A stretch of 33,230 nucleotides of DNA, taken from Planctomycetota bacterium (GTDB lineage Bacteria > Planctomycetota > UBA11346). The translations under genes and the position numbers were made by a program. Position 1 is the first letter of the stretch, and every line of letters begins with the position of its first letter. Below the pieces are notes generated by a model that ran no database searches, was not told where the DNA came from, and saw only the letters and a program-made list of their open reading frames with translations. Where the stretch lies: contig REDP01000163.1 in the NCBI GenBank assembly GCA_007693455.1, positions 1 to 33,230 of the forward strand, given 5' to 3'. Positions 33,104-33,230 of this stretch are shown here, piece by piece.

Positions 33104-33230
33104 TTACGGCGATATGGCGTTTGAAATTTGTAGTACGCGAGAATCCACCCCAGAGAGGGAAAGGCTGTCGCGGTGGGTGCTGCCGTGGGTAAGATCGGTC
33201 CAGGTGCCTGGGGGGAGCGGGGCTTCTCGG
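33104..33230 (-). CDS. C-terminal end of a probable glycoside hydrolase (partial)
   Basis: The minus strand carries an open frame from the window edge to TAA at 33104-33106, encoding 41 residues beginning REAPLPPGTWTDLTHG and ending RVLQISNAISP. The LPPGTWTDL motif followed by a strand and RVLQI is typical of the C-terminal beta domain of glycoside hydrolases (GH13-, GH31- or GH36-like). The family cannot be fixed from this fragment. The gene runs out of the window, so start and length are unknown. It is convergent with the hybrid kinase. Confidence 0.55.
   Translation of the reverse strand, partial: REAPLPPGTWTDLTHGSTHRDSLSLSGVDSRVLQISNAISP

Overview
The window looks like chromosomal DNA of a Gram-negative-type bacterium, most likely from the PVC group (Planctomycetota or a relative). 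That placement is an inference; no rRNA is present to test it. Evidence for it: kdsA (Kdo for lipopolysaccharide), dapD with anmK/murQ (diaminopimelate and peptidoglycan turnover), a membrane-anchored Ser/Thr kinase, secreted HEAT-repeat, beta-propeller-like and TPR proteins of a kind common in that group, GC-rich genes and good AGGAG-type ribosome binding sites. No tRNA, rRNA, transposase, phage gene or CRISPR array was found.

Layout. 1-309: terminator-like structured DNA and the first copy of an interspersed repeat. 310-2732: phosphohexomutase (glmM-like) and a zinc-ribbon membrane protein. 2807-5843 (minus): kdsA followed by a secreted protein. 5962-8036: a SPOR-domain membrane protein convergent with ispE. 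8289-11770: a HEAT/receiver-like secreted protein, a coiled-coil membrane protein and a 47-residue membrane protein, followed by a Ser/Thr kinase (11861-13276). 13532-18490: thpR, ilvD, a TPR lipoprotein (minus), dapD and an ArsC/Spx-like protein. 18770-24329: DoxX, a beta-hydroxyacid dehydrogenase (minus), a large SNF2 ATPase and a small secreted protein. 24359-25423 (minus): mrp. 25865-31330: SSS-family symporter, GH20 glycosidase, anmK and murQ, which together look like an amino-sugar/anhydro-MurNAc uptake and recycling cluster. 31439-33070: soluble GAF hybrid histidine kinase. 33104-end (minus): C-terminus of a probable carbohydrate-active enzyme.

The most unusual content is a family of seven interspersed repeats (115-196 bp; typical full copy about 143 bp) in the intergenic gaps. 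They have terminal inverted repeats (ccagggcggctcaaagc and its complement), three internal hairpins with compensatory base changes between copies, and in four copies a direct duplication of 8-13 bp of flanking DNA. All seven lie in the same orientation, each upstream of a plus-strand gene. They behave like a non-autonomous, MITE-like element whose single-stranded (RNA or ssDNA) fold is conserved. No mobilising enzyme is visible here.
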